Below the pieces are notes generated by a model. It was given only the letters and a program-made list of their open reading frames with translations, was not told the DNA's origin and did not search any database. A stretch of 7,376 bases of DNA from Erysipelothrix sp. (GTDB taxonomy: Bacteria > Bacillota_I > Bacilli_A > Erysipelotrichales > Erysipelotrichaceae): contig JASLJD010000047.1 in the NCBI GenBank assembly GCA_030152625.1, positions 1-7,376 of the forward strand. Direction: 5' to 3'. Of the stretch, positions 5,950 to 7,376 are shown one piece after another (the stretch's first letter is position 1; every line of letters starts with the position of its first letter). The translations under genes and the position numbers were made by a program.

Positions 5950-6678
5950 CTATATCTTGAATAAGAGATCCTCTTTTGTCAATATCATCGCCCCTTCAAG
6001 TATAAGGCGATTACAACCTTCCCCGCTGCGATCATCCACGGGGTGAGGCAATGCGTAAATTGTTCGATTCAGCTCCAGCGCAGTATCAACAACTCGTAAA
6101 CAAGCGCTGTTTTCCCAAGCAGACATCAGATAAATATCCGAAGCGATTGCTGCCAATAAGCGATTGCGTGTGATGAAATGTTTAGGGCGCAAAGGCACCG
6201 CTTCTGGGACTTCTGTAATCATGAGCTGCTCTTGTGCAATAATATCATGTAATCGCTTATTTTCAAGTGGATATATCCAGTCCAGTCCCGAAGCAAGAAT
6301 CGCAATTGTTCCATATTGCAAGCCTTTTTGATGAACCACCGTGTCAATTCCTTGCATTAAACCCGAAACCAAAACATTCTCTTGAGCAAAATATTCGCAA
6401 AACTTTCGGCTCATCCTCAAGGCATAATCACTTGGACGACGACTCCCTAAAACGAGCTTCTTTTCTTTTTTTAAAAGTTCTAGATTACCTTGATAATACA
6501 GGACAAAAGGCGGATCATACAAATCATAAAACCCCTCAGGATAAAACTTCTCACCAATGCAAATATAGGGATAGGAAGAACGGTATTCAGGCACCTTTTC
6601 TTTTCGCAAAAAAGCTTTTTTAATTGCTGGCTGATAACCTTGGTAATGAAAAGATAGATTTTTCAAATAGTTTCTCAT
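5950..6678 (-). CDS. dprA: DNA-processing protein DprA/Smf, short form
   Basis: DprA binds incoming single-stranded DNA during transformation and loads RecA. Many non-competent bacteria also keep it. This copy is 242 aa, shorter than the usual 280-370. It consists of the Rossmann-like core with a reduced N-terminal segment and no C-terminal winged-helix domain. Core motifs are present: DPPFVLYYQG (55-64), LGSRRPSDY (77-85), VSGLMQGID (104-112), TIAILASGLDWIYPLEN (124-140), FITRNRLLAA (168-177) and GEGCNRLILEGA (219-230). Several normally constant positions differ. SGLAxGID reads SGLMQGID, the usual SG-litA stretch reads ENSACLRV, and PG reads PH. The ATG at 6678 is the first possible start, since an in-frame TAA lies four codons upstream. 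No Shine-Dalgarno is visible. A terminator ends 18 bases upstream. topA follows after 15 nt in the same frame. Confidence 0.88.
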   Translation of the reverse strand: MRNYLKNLSFHYQGYQPAIKKAFLRKEKVPEYRSSYPYICIGEKFYPEGFYDLYDPPFVLYYQGNLELLKKEKKLVLGSRRPSDYALRMSRKFCEYFAQENVLVSGLMQGIDTVVHQKGLQYGTIAILASGLDWIYPLENKRLHDIIAQEQLMITEVPEAVPLRPKHFITRNRLLAAIASDIYLMSAWENSACLRVVDTALELNRTIYALPHPVDDRSGEGCNRLILEGAMILTKEDLLFKI

Positions 6679-6693
6679 TACTTTTAATTAGAA

Positions 6694-6721
6694 ATAAAAA
6701 AAGATAAGTCCTAAATATCAA
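6694..6721 (-). promoter_or_regulatory. Weak candidate promoter for dprA operon
   Basis: TTGATA (6716-6721, 5/6 match) and TTTTAT (6694-6699, 4/6 match) are 16 bases apart on the minus strand. The -35 overlaps the terminator hairpin and the -10 overlaps its U-tract. It would give a leader of only about 10 nt, which fits the missing Shine-Dalgarno of dprA. The evidence is thin. The alternative is read-through of the terminator. Confidence 0.2.
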
Positions 6722-6740
6722 AAGATATTTGGTCCTCATC
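6696..6740 (-). terminator. Intrinsic terminator after rnhB
   Basis: On the minus strand GATGAG (6735-6740) pairs with CTTATC (6703-6708). A 4x4 internal loop with possible tandem G-A pairs follows, then a 7-bp stem AAATATC / GATATTT closed by TTTT. Seven T residues (6702-6696) come after it. The second stop of the rnhB frame (6711-6713) lies inside the hairpin, so the terminator is positioned for the full-length gene rather than the shortened one. Confidence 0.65.
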
Positions 6741-6821
6741 TTTAAATCGAAACGAATTCCGATGGATTGCTAGACGGCCATGCTTCAAAACAGCTACTTT
6801 ATGCGATTGGGTTCCATAAAC
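6711..6821 (-). pseudogene. rnhB: C-terminal rnhB segment beyond an in-frame TAG
   Basis: Reading on in the rnhB frame after the TAG at 6822-6824 gives 36 codons that begin VYGTQSHKVAVLKHG and contain AIHRNSFRF, ending at TAG 6711-6713. Family members continue GFAKHKGYGT..H......HRRSF at this place, so this is plainly the missing RNase HII C-terminus. The TAG stands where the family has Lys (AAG to TAG is one change). No frame change is needed. Without suppression this part is not translated, as I see no start codon with a Shine-Dalgarno for it. Confidence 0.8.
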
Positions 6822-7331
6822 CTAATGACGTGCAAAACCGTATTCAGGATAAAGGGCATCATACTCAATCATGATTCGATCACGTGCATTTTTCGCAAGA
6901 ATACTGGCCGCTGCAATGCTGATCGATTTTTGATCACCCTTGATCAAACTAAGATATGTCTTCTTGGAATCTTTTGCCTCCAAAGGCATCGCATCACTTA
7001 AAATCAAATCTGCCGGCGCTTCATCCGCAATTTTCTGCATGCCTAAGCGGGTCGCTTGATAGATATTGAGTTCATCAATCGCCTCTACGGAGATGGTCTC
7101 AATCCAATACCAAACTGCCTCTGATTTAATCAATTCTTCAAGTTCCAAACGTTTTTTCTCTGACAATTTCTTCGAATCATTAATTGCTTCATGATGAAAT
7201 CCTTTCGGAAAAACAACACCAGCAACTAAAAGAGGACCAGCCATGGGGCCTCTTCCCGCTTCATCTAAGCCCAAAACGACTTGGTTTTTAGACCAAGCTT
7301 CTAGCTCGTAAGCATTTCGATGGTCTCCCAT
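6822..7331 (-). CDS. rnhB: Ribonuclease HII, truncated by in-frame amber codon
   Basis: RNase HII removes ribonucleotides from DNA and degrades RNA in RNA-DNA hybrids. The frame gives 169 aa where relatives have about 200-255. The catalytic core is intact: D23-E24 in LGLDEAGRGPMAGP, with the GRG substrate-binding motif; NDSKKLSEKKR at 51-61; D113 in ILSDAM; and D133 in KGDQKSISIAAASILAK, followed by ARDR. It stops after YPEYGFARH, just before the conserved YGT tyrosine segment that in studied homologues contacts the RNA-DNA junction. The missing part follows in frame (see 6711-6821). The start at 7331 gives the family-like lead YELEAWSKNQVVLGLDE; a GGGGG stretch seven bases upstream is a weak ribosome site. 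It overlaps the upstream gene by 31 nt. It may be a nonsense allele, a sequencing error, or rarely suppressed. Confidence 0.9.
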   Translation of the reverse strand: MGDHRNAYELEAWSKNQVVLGLDEAGRGPMAGPLLVAGVVFPKGFHHEAINDSKKLSEKKRLELEELIKSEAVWYWIETISVEAIDELNIYQATRLGMQKIADEAPADLILSDAMPLEAKDSKKTYLSLIKGDQKSISIAAASILAKNARDRIMIEYDALYPEYGFARH

Positions 7332-7376
7332 GTTTTTGCCCCCATTTCGCCTTCTTGGATCATTTTTAAATAAAGT
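7301..7376 (-). CDS. rbgA: C-terminal end of probable ribosome biogenesis GTPase RbgA (YlqF)
   Basis: The last 24 codons of a gene entering from the right edge read LYLKMIQEGEMGAKTWETIE and then MLTS, ending at TAG 7301-7303. The GEMGAKTWE stretch resembles the GKLGRxTLE end of RbgA. In Firmicutes rbgA (ylqF) normally lies directly upstream of rnhB. RbgA is a circularly permuted GTPase needed for late 50S assembly. The assignment rests on a short stretch plus gene order, so it is moderate. The end overlaps the rnhB start by 31 nt, implying co-transcription. Confidence 0.5.
   Translation of the reverse strand, partial: LYLKMIQEGEMGAKTWETIEMLTS

Noticed and set aside
5977..5982. Perfect TTGACA -35 box inside dprA pointing at topA
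   Set aside because: No acceptable -10 lies 16-18 bases downstream (best is CAAGAT), so I do not call a promoter.
6267..6623. Plus-strand 118-codon open frame
   Set aside because: It lies entirely antisense to dprA, has no family resemblance and no convincing SD, so it is a shadow of the real gene.
6703..6740. Kink-turn or riboswitch in the hairpin before dprA
   Set aside because: A tandem G-A arrangement is possible in the internal loop, but the three-base bulge needed for a kink-turn is absent. A plain terminator explains the structure.
6822..6824. Genome-wide reassignment of TAG to an amino acid
   Set aside because: dprA and topA end at TAG at sensible C-termini, and treating TAG as sense would fuse dprA to topA. 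TAG works as a normal stop here.

Overview
The window reads as a low-GC Firmicutes chromosome. I lean towards an Erysipelotrichia-like lineage, but cannot prove that from sequence alone. The block rbgA - rnhB - dprA - topA - trmFO - xerC matches the Bacillus order ylqF - rnhB - (sucCD) - smf - topA - gid - codV, without sucCD and with no hslVU/codY after xerC. It is followed by the conserved pair yceD - rpmF. Every supported gene is on the minus strand, so transcription runs from high to low coordinates.

Layout from right to left. The last 24 codons of a probable rbgA overlap rnhB (RNase HII). rnhB carries an in-frame TAG just before its conserved C-terminal YGT segment; the frame stays recognisable for 37 further codons and ends inside an intrinsic terminator. 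dprA (short, 242 aa) follows with no visible Shine-Dalgarno (SD) sequence, then topA, trmFO and xerC, packed as a tight operon with a 15-nt gap and then 17-nt and 23-nt overlaps. The 275-base gap after xerC holds a bidirectional terminator and, upstream of it, a candidate small RNA with its own promoter, a 5' hairpin and several C-rich motifs. A perfect consensus sigma-A promoter then drives yceD - rpmF, ended by a strong GNRA-loop terminator. Just beyond that terminator lies a 234-aa HEPN-CBS protein with no SD. A promoter inside its 3' end serves a further gene that runs off the left edge.

Functionally the main block is DNA and RNA maintenance: ribonucleotide/R-loop removal (RnhB), ssDNA handling (DprA), supercoil relaxation (TopA), tRNA m5U54 methylation (TrmFO) and chromosome dimer resolution (XerC-type recombinase). 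The yceD - rpmF unit belongs to large-subunit ribosome production. The most interesting items are the amber-interrupted rnhB, the HEPN-CBS protein, and the C-rich small RNA candidate.
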